From positions 372,001 to 436,000 of the forward strand of contig JBAOHC010000027.1 of the NCBI GenBank assembly GCA_037046735.1: a DNA stretch of 64,000 bases. Direction: 5' to 3'. Both the position numbers and the translations under genes were made by a program. This document shows positions 51,279-60,024 of the stretch, piece by piece. Every line of letters begins with the position of its first letter. Within the stretch, counting starts at the first letter, position 1. The DNA comes from JADKAV01 sp037046735. GTDB lineage: Bacteria > Actinomycetota > Actinomycetes > S36-B12 > UBA10799. Under the pieces are notes generated by a model. It made no database searches. It saw only the letters and a program-made list of their open reading frames with translations, and had not been told where the DNA came from.

Positions 51279-51812
51279 CTAGTGTTCTCGCCCGGCGGTC
51301 TTCTTGCGGTGCGGGGCGAGCACCATGATCATGTTGCGGCCATCCTGCTTGGGCGCTGCTTCGACGAATCCCAGCTCTTGAACGTCGTCGGCCAACCGGG
51401 TCAGCAATCGGAAACCCAACTCCGGGCGGGACTGCTCCCGGCCCCGGAACATAATGGTCACCTTGACTTTGTCGCCCTGACCGAGGAACCGCACGATGTG
51501 ACCCTTCTTGGTCTCATAGTCGTGGTTGTCGATCTTGGGCCGGAGTTTCATCTCCTTGATGACCGTGTGGGTCTGGTTGCGCCGGGCTTCACGGGCTTTC
51601 TGGGCAGTCTCGTACTTGTACTTGCCGTAGTCCATGAGCTTGGCAACCGGGGGCTTGGCCATGGGGGCCACTTCCACCAGGTCGAGGTCAGACTCCGCTG
51701 CTAGCCGCAGGGCGTCCTCCACTCGCACGATGCCGACCTGTTCGCCGTTCGGTCCGACCAATCGGACCTCGGGAACCCGGATACGTTCATTGACGCGTGG
51801 TTCTTCGCTGAT
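51279..51812 (-). CDS. infC: Translation initiation factor IF-3, ATC start
   Basis: 177 residues starting at ATC (ISEEPRVNERIRVPEVRLVG). The perfect Shine-Dalgarno GAAGGAGG (51819-51826) is 6 nt before this ATC, whereas the nearest in-frame ATG lies upstream of the Shine-Dalgarno and is poorly placed. N-domain EDALRLAAESDLDLVEVAP, linker KLMDYGKYKYE, C-domain TIMFRGREQSRPELG are all present. IF-3 rejects non-AUG starts, so an ATC start lets it control its own synthesis, as with AUU in E. coli. Confidence 0.94.
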   Translation of the reverse strand: MSEEPRVNERIRVPEVRLVGPNGEQVGIVRVEDALRLAAESDLDLVEVAPMAKPPVAKLMDYGKYKYETAQKAREARRNQTHTVIKEMKLRPKIDNHDYETKKGHIVRFLGQGDKVKVTIMFRGREQSRPELGFRLLTRLADDVQELGFVEAAPKQDGRNMIMVLAPHRKKTAGREH

Positions 51813-51818
51813 GTGGCG

Positions 51819-51826
51819 CCTCCTTC
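51819..51826 (-). promoter_or_regulatory. Shine-Dalgarno that fixes the infC ATC start
   Basis: GAAGGAGG on the minus strand, full complement to the 16S tail, 6 nt before ATC at 51812. Confidence 0.85.
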
Positions 51827-51945
51827 GTTGCATGTGGCAAACGGAAAGGCGCACCCTGACGGGCACCCGCAAAACCACCGGACCTGATGAATCCGGGAGG
51901 TGGGAACGGTCGTTCCGCTTGCACAGGACTCTCTCAGGGTAGCAG

Positions 51946-52269
51946 TCAGGACTGCAGGGATTGCAGCCAGGCAGCGGCTGCCATTCCCAGAGCACCCCAG
52001 TTGCCGCCCCCGTTGTGGGTGTAGGCCACCAGCAGATCATCGGCACTGGCCGGCGTGGGGACATCGATGTCCTTCAGCTTCACGGCCAGGTCCGGCACGG
52101 CCTTGGAACACAGTGCGACGATGCAGCGCAACGTTGCGGGGTACGGCATCCCGCGCGTGCCGACTTCACCATTGATGTCGCGGACCAGGGGCAGTAGATC
52201 GTGCAGATTCGGCTCGAGGTGGGGGTTGTCCTTCTGCGTTCCGGCAATCAGCGCGGCCCAGTCCGTCAT
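51946..52269 (-). CDS. Small conserved-looking hypothetical protein
   Basis: 107 residues from ATG 52269, with TACCCT 6 nt upstream. MTDWAALIAGTQKDNPHLEP, HDLLPLVRDINGEVGTRG, VALCSKAVPDLAVKL and a glycine-rich end (NGGGNWGALGMAAAAWLQ) suggest a cytosolic helical protein. I do not recognise a family. The ATG is preferred over an upstream in-frame start because of the -10 position. Confidence 0.65.
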   Translation of the reverse strand: MTDWAALIAGTQKDNPHLEPNLHDLLPLVRDINGEVGTRGMPYPATLRCIVALCSKAVPDLAVKLKDIDVPTPASADDLLVAYTHNGGGNWGALGMAAAAWLQSLQS

Positions 52270-52275
52270 GGTCCC

Positions 52276-52281
52276 AGGGTA
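52276..52281 (-). promoter_or_regulatory. -10 hexamer TACCCT, leaderless start
   Basis: TACCCT ends 6 nt before the ATG at 52269, just after the stop of the secreted-protein gene. Confidence 0.45.
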
Positions 52282-52288
52282 GTCGAGC

Positions 52289-53356
52289 TTAGTTACTGGC
52301 CTTCCAGGCCGACCAGTTGCCCGCACCGTCGCGTACTCGGACGAACACGCTGCTGGCCTTGGGCGCGGGTACCGACCTGCGGAACTTCAGCACCTTCGCG
52401 CTCTTCCTCGGCTTCCCCGCACTGACCTGAATCGAAGCGAGGCCGGACTTGTTGTCCTTCGCCTTCACGCGGATGGTCCGGGGTCCAGCGAGGGTCGCCG
52501 CGCCCGAACCTCTCAGTGACGCCGAGACGACCACTGGTTTGATCGTGTCCAGGATGATGTCGTCGGTGTAGGTCTGCTTCTGCCAGCCATAGCCGACGTA
52601 ATGCAACTTGACGTACACCGTGCGCGGGATGCGCTCAGCGGCCAGTTCCACCACATCCCAGGTCAACGGTCCTTCTTCGCGAACCTCGACCTCCGTGGTC
52701 TTCGAAGGCGCGAACCCGCCGTCGTTGGAGATCTTCACCTTGTCCAGAAGCCCGTCCCATCCAAGGTGAAGGGCCACCTTGGTCGTATTGGTGAAATCAG
52801 CGCCGTCATCAATCGATACCCCGGGTTCCCGATCCTCCGGCGCGGCAGGCAGCACGAAGACCGGCATGCTCCACGCGGCACTCCCCACCGGCCCACAATC
52901 CAAGGCCAGATCGGCGGTTCCCGTACGGACCTGTGAGGTGAACTCACTCAGCACTGGACCCTCGATCAAGGTGCCGCCGTTGGGAAGGTAGAGCGGCATC
53001 AGCAACCACTCACCTGAGCCGTTTCCGAGGGGCAACGCCGTACCGGAATACGCGCTGCGACCGTTGAGAGCCACTGACGGTTGGCAGCTACCAGACGATT
53101 GAGGCGCACTTGCCTTGGCCGCCCACACCAATCGGGCAGTCTGCAACCCCTTGGCCATGTACCAACCCACTGGATCGGCATCCTTGAGCGCGCGGGGGTC
53201 GGAGGGCAACTTTCCAATGACGGCCAGCGTCGCATCGGGTTGCGCGTCCAGGTAAGCCTCGGTGATCGAGCCTGTGTAGACCGGGGAGGTGCTAGACCAC
53301 GCTGGCACCACCGCGAAACCAGCGATTGCAGCGCCTACTGCGACGTACCTCTTCAT
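52289..53356 (-). CDS. Secreted protein with Ig-like C-terminal domains
   Basis: 355 residues; residues 1-22 form a signal peptide (MKRYVAVGAAIAGFAVVPAW). The middle has two cysteines (SGSCQPS, LDCGPVG) likely to pair outside. The C-terminal ~130 residues hold a bacterial Ig-like pattern: VYVKLHYVGYGWQKQTYTDD, DTIKPVVVSASL, TIRVKAKDNKSGLASIQVS and SVFVRVRDGAGNWS, as in cell-surface proteins. A strong GGGGGAG leader precedes the start. No enzymatic motif is seen. Confidence 0.7.
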   Translation of the reverse strand: MKRYVAVGAAIAGFAVVPAWSSTSPVYTGSITEAYLDAQPDATLAVIGKLPSDPRALKDADPVGWYMAKGLQTARLVWAAKASAPQSSGSCQPSVALNGRSAYSGTALPLGNGSGEWLLMPLYLPNGGTLIEGPVLSEFTSQVRTGTADLALDCGPVGSAAWSMPVFVLPAAPEDREPGVSIDDGADFTNTTKVALHLGWDGLLDKVKISNDGGFAPSKTTEVEVREEGPLTWDVVELAAERIPRTVYVKLHYVGYGWQKQTYTDDIILDTIKPVVVSASLRGSGAATLAGPRTIRVKAKDNKSGLASIQVSAGKPRKSAKVLKFRRSVPAPKASSVFVRVRDGAGNWSAWKASN

Positions 53357-53388
53357 CCCCTACTCCCCCACTTCGACCAACTGGGACT

Positions 53389-54462
53389 CTACTCCTGGGT
53401 CAGTGCCACGAGGTGATCCACCGTGCGATTGATCCGCTTCAGATACGGCAGGTCGAAGGCCGCCCCGAACAGCAACTGCATCCCGACCCGATCGACGGAC
53501 TGCACCCGGAACTCCGCGGCGGCGGCGCGGGCGTAGACCTCCGGATCGACGTCCATCCCGTTGTCGATCAGCGCCTGCCAGTGAATCCCGAGCAGGTGCA
53601 GCAACTCGTCGACCTCGGTGTGGGCGTCGAGGGTGAAGGTGAGCAGCTCTGCGACGTCGCGCTGCGGCGTGTTCACCCGAGCCAGTTCCCAGTCCAGGAC
53701 CACCACCTCGCCTGACTCCCGGAAGCCGACGTTGCGCTGGTTGTAGTCGTTGTGCACCAGGGTCGCCGGCATCACGTCCTTCGCCGGATGCCACCGCGAG
53801 ATCGTGTCGATGGTTGCACTTCGCTGGGCATAGGACTCCAACGTGACCAGGTCGGGGAACCGGGTGGCGGCGTCGTCGAGGATGCTGCGCCACAGGCCAG
53901 CGTCAGCGACCATCGTGCGGGTGCTCGGTCGCAGGAGGGTCCAGGGATAGTCGCGGCCGGCGGTGGGCGCGTGGAAGCCGGCGGCAGCAGTCAGTGCCTG
54001 CTCGATTCGATCGGTCGGCCAGCGCTCGATGGCTCCGCTGGGATCGAGACCGGAGATGTCGCCGAGGTCCTCCAAGACCAAGGCCGTCTGACCCTTGGCG
54101 GCGAAGCGGCCGAGCTCAGCGGGGAGCACATCGCGCAATGCGTGCAGCGAGTAGGCGGCCGGTTCGCGGATCGCCGTGTTTGACGTCTCGGCCGCCATCT
54201 GCGAGGTCTCGTAACCGACGAGGTCGATTCCGCGCTCGTCCCGGATCCAGGGGATGAGCGTCTGGCCGATGCCCTGCGCTGGGTTGATCTTGACGATGAC
54301 GCTGCGTTCGCCAACCTGGGCGCGGATGACACCAAACAGTTGGTCCGGATCGCCGCCGTACTTGACCGCAAGCCAGGGCTGCCCCACGTCATCCGTCGTC
54401 TGCAGGTCGGCGGACTGTCCGAAGAGGTCCTGCAGACCGGCACAGATGTGGTCGCGGCGCAT
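53389..54462 (-). CDS. Aminoglycoside phosphotransferase-like kinase
   Basis: 357 residues from ATG 54462 with TACGGT 6 nt upstream; a longer start is rejected since it overlaps DUF1844 on the other strand. A kinase-like fold is visible: VIVKINPAQG (ATP Lys), LVLEDLGDI (hinge), LVHNDYNQRNVGF (catalytic HxDxxxxN) and VVLDWELARV (metal-binding Asp). It belongs to the APH/ChoK-like superfamily, which phosphorylates small molecules; substrate unknown. No resistance is implied. Confidence 0.8.
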   Translation of the reverse strand: MRRDHICAGLQDLFGQSADLQTTDDVGQPWLAVKYGGDPDQLFGVIRAQVGERSVIVKINPAQGIGQTLIPWIRDERGIDLVGYETSQMAAETSNTAIREPAAYSLHALRDVLPAELGRFAAKGQTALVLEDLGDISGLDPSGAIERWPTDRIEQALTAAAGFHAPTAGRDYPWTLLRPSTRTMVADAGLWRSILDDAATRFPDLVTLESYAQRSATIDTISRWHPAKDVMPATLVHNDYNQRNVGFRESGEVVVLDWELARVNTPQRDVAELLTFTLDAHTEVDELLHLLGIHWQALIDNGMDVDPEVYARAAAAEFRVQSVDRVGMQLLFGAAFDLPYLKRINRTVDHLVALTQE

Positions 54463-54468
54463 GTCTTC

Positions 54469-54474
54469 ACCGTA
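54469..54474 (-). promoter_or_regulatory. -10 hexamer TACGGT, leaderless start
   Basis: TACGGT ends 6 nt before the ATG at 54462. Confidence 0.4.
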
Positions 54475-54617
54475 GAGGCCGGGATGGCAGGCCGCAGGGT
54501 TGTTCCTGTGTCGCGATGGTGGGCGCTTCACGCTGAGATCCCGCCCACCTTCGCAACAGTGCAGCAGTGCTTCAGGCCCAGCACCGGCCCGCGGTATGCC
54601 CATGACACCCTTGACGC

Positions 54618-54944
54618 ATGGACTCCAATGTCGCCGAACGCGAGATCGCCGATGTGCCTGCCGTCGAGGTCGTGGCAACGGTGGCCGTGCACCTGATGAC
54701 CGCTGCCGCGGTCAAGTGCGGCCTGGGCGAGGATCCCGACGAGCAGGACCTCGACGAAGCGCGCACCCTGATCGAGTCCCTGGCAGGCCTGATCGTCGCG
54801 GCGAGCCCGTACCTCGGCACCTTTCACTCTCGGCCCCTGCGGGACGGGCTGAAATCGCTGCAGCTTGCCTTCAGAGAGGGTTCGATCGTGCCCGACCCAC
54901 CGGGCCAGGGACCGGGCGAGAAGTACACCGGACCCGTGACCTGA
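54618..54944 (+). CDS. DUF1844 domain protein
   Basis: 108 residues. DVPAVEVVATVAVHLMTAAAV and RDGLKSLQLAFRE with the tail PGQGPGEKYTGPV are diagnostic of actinobacterial DUF1844 proteins, which usually lie close to infC. Small, helical, cytosolic; function unknown. It is divergent from the kinase-like gene. Confidence 0.85.
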   Translation: MDSNVAEREIADVPAVEVVATVAVHLMTAAAVKCGLGEDPDEQDLDEARTLIESLAGLIVAASPYLGTFHSRPLRDGLKSLQLAFREGSIVPDPPGQGPGEKYTGPVT

Positions 54945-55336
54945 GGCCTAATCAGGCTCTTCGCGATTCAGGGTGTGTCTGTGGTCTGAATGCTCTGGAT
55001 TCCGTGGGCATCGGGCGGTGTAGCTGGTCGGCGTGCAGACATCGCAGCCGTCTTGGCTGGTCCAGCAGGCCACCTGATCCCTCTGCGGGGCAATTCGGCA
55101 GTTGTTGCTGCGACACGCCGCGGCAAATCGCACCTTCCGCCCATTCCCGGTCGAGCTGGCGGAGACCGACCGGCGCTGCCCGATGATCACCGGCCCCGCC
55201 CCGTGCCAGGCGCTGCCCCGCACGTTCCCCGCTCGGCATGGTCGTCGCCGAGCGCCACTGAACCTGCTCTTCCAGGGTTGAGTGCTGTTCGCTGTGGTGC
55301 TGACGCTGGGCGTCTGGCCGGCCCGGGCGGGCCGGC
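54945..55336. other. 392-nt gap with a possible Cys-rich reading frame
   Basis: On the minus strand, ending at a TGA at 54948, one frame reads AACRSNNCRIAP, DQVACWTSQDGCDVC and TARCPRNPEHSDH: six cysteines plus histidines, suggestive of a small metal-binding domain. It has no convincing start. Otherwise I see nothing. Confidence 0.3.
55317..55336 (-). terminator. GC-rich hairpin after the DUF222-HNH gene
   Basis: GCCGGCCCG/CGGGCCGGC with a 2-nt centre, directly after the stop at 55337. There is no T-run, so intrinsic termination is uncertain. Confidence 0.4.
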
Positions 55337-56548
55337 TCAGGTTCTTCGCCGCACGGCCACGCATCGCGGGATGCCGCCGACCATCTCGATGGTGAACCGG
55401 CCGTTGTGCAGGTCCTGGTGACAGCGTGGGCACAGCAGACACATCGCATCGACATCGGTGCGGCCGCCCGCAGCCCACGCCACGATGTGGTGGGCGTGGC
55501 AGCCGCGTGCCGCCCGCCCGCAGCGCACACAGCCTCGATCCCGCGCGGTCAGCGCCGCCCACTGCGCATGACTGGCACGGCGCTGCGTGCGGCCCAACGC
55601 CAACGGTACGAACGTGCCCGCCCGGCGCACCCCCAGGATCACCGACACCACCGCCGAACAAGCCAGCAGCGCGAAACTGTCCGGGCCCAGCAGGGTGCCG
55701 TCCTCCAGCCGCGCCCCGACACCCTCCGGTAGTTGTTCGGCGTCGACCAGCACCGTCACCCCACTGACCCCCAACGGTTTCGTGTTCGCCTGCGCCGCAC
55801 TGACCAGATCATCCAACGCGTCGGCCAGCCGCTGGCTCGGCGTGCGGTCATCACCAACAGCAGGCGGGTCGGTGAAGCCGGCCAGGGCATCGCGCAGCCG
55901 CGCCCCGGCCACCTGATCCAGATGCCCATCCACCCGGTACAACCCGTTACCCAGATCCGAGAGGTGCAGGCCGCGTTTGGCCCGCGCCGCCCGATAATCC
56001 TCATCCGGGGCCTCCGGGCGGTCCTGCGCAACCAACACCGCGAGGACCTGGGCCAGTACGGCCGGTTCGATCACCGCCGCCGCCGCGACCAGATCCGCCT
56101 CCAACACCGCGAACCGGGGCAGACTGCCCGCCGCCCGGCACAACAGGTGCACATGCCGACCCGTGATCACCCCCGCCCGGTAGGCGCCCGCGACGTGCGG
56201 CATGTCCCGCAGGTCCCGGGCCCGCCCCACGATCGCCGAGCCGACCGCCCGGTTGTTCCCGGTCAACGCCGCCACCATGGAGCCGGTGGTCCCGGCGGCG
56301 AACAACCGGGAATCCTGCGCGGCGTCACACACCCCGGCCACCTGGGTCTGGTAGGCCTCCACCATCGTCTGCAACCGCGCCGCGGCCTGCACCGCGCCCA
56401 GCCGCTGCTCGGCGGTCAACCCCGCCGGATCGGGCAGCGCCAGCACCTGCCCGGACAACTGCTCAAACACCGCCGGGGTTTCCACCGGCAACTCATCAGC
56501 CAACCTCGCACGCCGCAACGCCGAGGCCGGCACCTCAAAGAACCCCAT
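55337..56548 (-). CDS. DUF222 / HNH endonuclease-family protein
   Basis: 403 residues. The N-terminal ~270 residues are the DUF222 (13E12-repeat) domain common in multi-copy actinobacterial families (LTAEQRLGAVQAAARLQTMV, GNGLYRVDGHLDQVAGARLR). The C-terminal HNH nuclease site is present: ARDRGCVRCGRAARGCHAHH, then LCPRCHQDLHNGRF, with CxxC pairs for zinc and the HH catalytic motif. Possibly mobile or a homing-type nuclease; its role is unknown. Confidence 0.85.
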   Translation of the reverse strand: MGFFEVPASALRRARLADELPVETPAVFEQLSGQVLALPDPAGLTAEQRLGAVQAAARLQTMVEAYQTQVAGVCDAAQDSRLFAAGTTGSMVAALTGNNRAVGSAIVGRARDLRDMPHVAGAYRAGVITGRHVHLLCRAAGSLPRFAVLEADLVAAAAVIEPAVLAQVLAVLVAQDRPEAPDEDYRAARAKRGLHLSDLGNGLYRVDGHLDQVAGARLRDALAGFTDPPAVGDDRTPSQRLADALDDLVSAAQANTKPLGVSGVTVLVDAEQLPEGVGARLEDGTLLGPDSFALLACSAVVSVILGVRRAGTFVPLALGRTQRRASHAQWAALTARDRGCVRCGRAARGCHAHHIVAWAAGGRTDVDAMCLLCPRCHQDLHNGRFTIEMVGGIPRCVAVRRRT

Positions 56549-56885
56549 CGGCCGTCACCTCCAACCGCGATCGATGCCGAAACCAGGGGACACCCCCTGC
56601 GACGTCGCTCCACGAGCTGATGGCCACCACCACGGTGACATCACAAACCTACGAGCAGGGTCTGACATTTCCGTGCCGAAGCCCGCACAGCCCTGGGGAC
56701 AACCCCGATCGGGTCGGGGCCGTTCAAAATCGGCGGCCGCGTGATGCGTGCATGGGCCACCACCTCGATGCCACCTCGATGCCACGCGGCCAGCCGGGCA
56801 CGACGCAACGCCACCGCCGGCACCCACCAAGACCACGGGCTCCCGCGACAGGGGCACGCACTACACCCTCAACCGCGAAGAGCCG
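56549..56885. other. 337-nt intergenic stretch, no supported feature
   Basis: Upstream of the DUF222-HNH gene. It has a short direct repeat (CACCTCGATGC twice at about 56761-56784) and no credible gene. Confidence 0.5.
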
Positions 56886-57557
56886 CTAAACAGCCCTGAA
56901 CTCCAGTGAGCTGACACGGGCCTGCACCTGCGGGGTGTGCCCGAGGAGATCTGCCAGCGCCTGAACCGCGCCCATGTCCGGGCGGTCGAGCACCAGTGCC
57001 ACGCCGTCCACCGTGGCGGGGTCCGCCTCGAACCTGCCCGTGAGTCCGCTGTCAGCCAGCGCCTGCTGCAAGGCCGTCCGCACCTGTGGCTCATCGAGGG
57101 GGTGTAACCATGGCCCCCCGGCAGCCAACGCCCACAGCCCGGTTCCTGCCAGGGCGTAGCGCGTGGGGCCGGCGATGTCGATCAGGAGCGCACTGCACTC
57201 CTCCTGCAGCGCGGCCTGCGCGGCCTCCACCCCGGCCACCGGGATCGGTCGGGCGTCGGCGCGCCACGCGGCCACCGAGTCCACCCCGGTGAAACACATC
57301 AGCGCTTTGCGCCCGGTCTCATCGGCGATGGTCACGGTGGCCATATGGCTGTGTTTGTCCGCGCCACTGGCATCCTTCTCATCCAGATTGGCCACGACCG
57401 GGATCAGCAGCCGACCGTCGAGCAGGCGAGCCACGATCTCGCGTTGGGCCGCGTAGGTCTCAGGATCGCCGAGCAACTCCCGCAGCCGCGGATCCGCCCG
57501 GCCGTCGTCACCCTGGAAGCGGGTGACCAGCACGTCCGCACCCTCGAATGTGTTCAC
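56886..57557 (-). CDS. SseB-family protein
   Basis: 223 residues from GTG. The N-domain (PETYAAQREIVARLLDGRLLIPVV then SHMATVTIADETGRKALMCF, AWRADARPIPV) matches the SseB N-terminal domain. GPTRYALAGTGLWALAAGG lies later. In actinobacteria such proteins often accompany hisG and accD-type genes; function unknown. The start overlaps accD3 by 4 nt. Confidence 0.75.
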   Translation of the reverse strand: MNTFEGADVLVTRFQGDDGRADPRLRELLGDPETYAAQREIVARLLDGRLLIPVVANLDEKDASGADKHSHMATVTIADETGRKALMCFTGVDSVAAWRADARPIPVAGVEAAQAALQEECSALLIDIAGPTRYALAGTGLWALAAGGPWLHPLDEPQVRTALQQALADSGLTGRFEADPATVDGVALVLDRPDMGAVQALADLLGHTPQVQARVSSLEFRAV

Positions 57558-58906
57558 AAATACCTCACCACAGCGTTCATCACTGCCCCCGTCACATCGT
57601 CGCCCTCGGCGACGACGGCGTCCACCACTCCCGCGGCGACCATGTCGAAGGCGCCCACACCCTGCTGACGCGCAAGGTCAGGGGCTCGGTCAGGTGTGCG
57701 GTGCATGATCACAGAGGCACCCTCGGGTGGTAACGGCGACACCCAGCCGTTCTCCGTGCAGATCCTGGTCCCTGCCGGGATGAGTGCGAGGGCCGCACCG
57801 CCGCAGCCCTGCCCCATGATCACGGACACTGAGCGCGTCTGCAGCGAGGTGAGCATCATCAGGGTGCGGGCGATCTCTCCGGCCATCGCTGCTTCCTCGG
57901 CCTCCCGGGACAACTCCCCGCCCGGGGTATCCACCAGCGTCACCACAGGCAACCGCAAACGGTCGGCCAACCGCAGTCCGCGTTGGGCAACACGCAGACC
58001 GGAGGGCGTCACCTCTTCGCGGGTTGTTGCCACCACGAGCGCCCGCCGGCCCTGCCACCGGCCAAGGCACACCCGGATGCCGCCGCCGGCCTCCCCCGCC
58101 TGGGTCCCACGCAGCTCAGTGACGCTCGTGAGCTGATCCAGCACAGCCTGCGGACCGGGCCGGTCATCGGCGCGGGTGCACTGGATAGCGTCCCAGGCGT
58201 CCACCGGCATAGCCTCGCTGGCCGAAGTGGCCGGCGTCGGGGCGTCGACACCGTTGGTCACATCAAGGATGTGGGCCATCCAGTCGCGGAGCCCGGAAAC
58301 CGGAACCACGTCGTCGATGATGCCTACGTCGGCCAGGTTCTCGGCGGTCTGCACTGCGGGCGGAAAGGGCTGGTTGTACAGGGCCTCATAGACCCGCGGA
58401 CCCAGGAATCCCAGCAGTGCGCCGGGCTCGGCGGCGGTGATGTCGGCGTAGGAACCCCACGTGGCCATCACCCCACCGGTCGTCGGATTGCGCAGCCACC
58501 CGATCCGCACCTGACCCGTGGTCAGGTGCTCACCGGCGACCCGCGCGATATCCACCATCCGGAAGAACGCCGCGGTCCCCTCTTGCATGCGGGTGCCACC
58601 GGACGTCGGCAAGGTGATGACCGGAATTCGCTCGGCGGTGGCGTGCAAGTAGCCCATGACGACCCGATCGGCAGCTTCCTGACCGACGGAGCCGGCCAGA
58701 AACTCGAAATCTCCCCCGATCACAACAACCCGGTGGCCCGCGATGGTGGCGTGCAGGACCTGCACCGACTCATCCGATCCGGACCGCTGCCGGGCACGTT
58801 CCAGCGTGGCTGCATAGTCACCCTGCGCAGCGCGAGAGTCAACGTGAATGGTCTGGGCGCTGCCTTCGTCCAGCAGTGCCGTCAGGGTCGATGCGAGCGA
58901 GGTCAT
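57554..58906 (-). CDS. accD3: AccD3-type fused acetyl/acyl-CoA carboxyltransferase
   Basis: 450 residues with two crotonase-like halves. The beta half has SGGTRMQEGTAAFFRM and NPTTGGVMATWGSYADI with AEPGALLGFLGPRVYE; the alpha half has LVDTPGGELSREAEEAAMAG, MGQGCGGAALAL and LPPEGASVIMHRTPD. The order beta-alpha in one chain resembles mycobacterial AccD3, which lacks a zinc ribbon. It would transfer CO2 from biotin to acyl-CoA; no biotin carboxylase or carrier gene is in the window. It lies between hisG and sseB in a coupled operon. Confidence 0.82.
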   Translation of the reverse strand: MTSLASTLTALLDEGSAQTIHVDSRAAQGDYAATLERARQRSGSDESVQVLHATIAGHRVVVIGGDFEFLAGSVGQEAADRVVMGYLHATAERIPVITLPTSGGTRMQEGTAAFFRMVDIARVAGEHLTTGQVRIGWLRNPTTGGVMATWGSYADITAAEPGALLGFLGPRVYEALYNQPFPPAVQTAENLADVGIIDDVVPVSGLRDWMAHILDVTNGVDAPTPATSASEAMPVDAWDAIQCTRADDRPGPQAVLDQLTSVTELRGTQAGEAGGGIRVCLGRWQGRRALVVATTREEVTPSGLRVAQRGLRLADRLRLPVVTLVDTPGGELSREAEEAAMAGEIARTLMMLTSLQTRSVSVIMGQGCGGAALALIPAGTRICTENGWVSPLPPEGASVIMHRTPDRAPDLARQQGVGAFDMVAAGVVDAVVAEGDDVTGAVMNAVVRYL

Positions 58907-59742
58907 AGCCGGCAGGCGTGGATGTCCGTCACGAGGATGGCACGGGCACCGAGTTCGAACAGGTCGTCCATCACCTGGTGAACGGCCGATCGCTGGACCA
59001 TGGCCCGGACCGCGAACCAGCCCGGCTTGCTCAGCGGCGCGACCGTCGGGGATTCCAGCCCAGGCGTCACCTGGGTGGCCGCACTCAGCAGGTCCTCGGA
59101 GATGTCGTACTCCACCATCACGTAGGCACGGGCCACGATCACGCCCTGCAGGCGCCGCACGAAGGTCTGCTCGGCGGGCCCCGCACCCCCGTTGGTGGCC
59201 GGGCGCACCAGCAGCGCCTGGCTGACCAGCAGTGGATCACCGAGTACCCTCAGCCCCGCTTGCCGCAGCGTGTTGCCGGTGTCCACCACATCGGCTACAG
59301 CGTCCGCCACTCCCAGACCCACGGCGTTCTCGACAGCCCCGTCCAACTTGACCAGGGTGGCGGACGTACCGGTGCGGGACATCCAGTCCTGCAAGAGCCC
59401 CGGGTAGGACGTGGCTATGCGTTTGCCAGTGACATCCGTGACGTCGCCCGGCGCGGCGAGCCGGAAGGTGGAATGACCGAAGCCCAGTTCGATGACCTCA
59501 GTCACCGGCGCCTGGGCGTCCACAAGCATGTCCCGGCCACACACGCCGAGATCAAGGGTCCCCTGACCCACGTAGGTAGCGATGTCCTTCGGCCGCAGAA
59601 AATAGAAGTCGACGTCGTTGTCGGGATCGTGGACCATCAACTCGCGCTGCCCGGCAGAACGCAGGTAGCCCGCTTCGCGCAGCATCGACCGGGCCGGCTC
59701 CGACAGTTGACCTTTGTTGGGGATCGCCACCCGCAGTGTCAC
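58903..59742 (-). CDS. hisG: ATP phosphoribosyltransferase, long form
   Basis: 279 residues from GTG. RVAIPNKGQLSEPARSML, DLGVCGRDML and DAVADVVDTGNTLRQAGL (PRPP site) identify HisG. The C-terminal ~75 residues are the ACT-like domain of long-form, histidine-inhibited enzymes (VAPLSKPGWFAVRAM, ILVTDIHACRL). It starts histidine synthesis. It overlaps hisE by 4 nt upstream and accD3 downstream. Confidence 0.96.
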   Translation of the reverse strand: MTLRVAIPNKGQLSEPARSMLREAGYLRSAGQRELMVHDPDNDVDFYFLRPKDIATYVGQGTLDLGVCGRDMLVDAQAPVTEVIELGFGHSTFRLAAPGDVTDVTGKRIATSYPGLLQDWMSRTGTSATLVKLDGAVENAVGLGVADAVADVVDTGNTLRQAGLRVLGDPLLVSQALLVRPATNGGAGPAEQTFVRRLQGVIVARAYVMVEYDISEDLLSAATQVTPGLESPTVAPLSKPGWFAVRAMVQRSAVHQVMDDLFELGARAILVTDIHACRL

Positions 59743-60002
59743 AGGTACTCCCAGACCTGTTCCGGCGTGATGCCGAGCGCCAGCATCATCACCTGGACGT
59801 GGTAGACCAACTGGGACAGTTCCTCGGTCGCGCGCTCCTTCGACTCGTATTCGGCGGCCATCCAGGCTTCGGCCGCCTCTTCCACGAGCTTCTTGCCGAT
59901 CTCATGCGGTCCTGCGTTGACCAGTCGCACGGTGCCCGACAAGGGATCGGCGGTGGCAACTCGCTCGTGCAGTTCAGACCAGAGATCATCGAAGTGCTTC
60001 AC
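59739..60002 (-). CDS. hisE: Phosphoribosyl-ATP pyrophosphatase
   Basis: 87 residues from GTG 60002. KKLVEEAAEAWMAAEYE and EELSQLVYHVQVMMLALG are the MazG-like helices that bind Mg and PR-ATP. It performs the second step of histidine synthesis, after HisG, its operon partner. The longer upstream frame overlaps the subtilase gene and is rejected since TACCCT lies 7 nt before this GTG. Confidence 0.94.
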   Translation of the reverse strand: MKHFDDLWSELHERVATADPLSGTVRLVNAGPHEIGKKLVEEAAEAWMAAEYESKERATEELSQLVYHVQVMMLALGITPEQVWEYL

Positions 60003-60009
60003 GGTTACA

Positions 60010-60015
60010 AGGGTA
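60010..60015 (-). promoter_or_regulatory. -10 hexamer TACCCT, leaderless start of hisE operon
   Basis: TACCCT ends 7 nt before the hisE GTG, in the 22-nt gap after the subtilase gene. Confidence 0.5.
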
Positions 60016-60024
60016 GTTGGGGGC

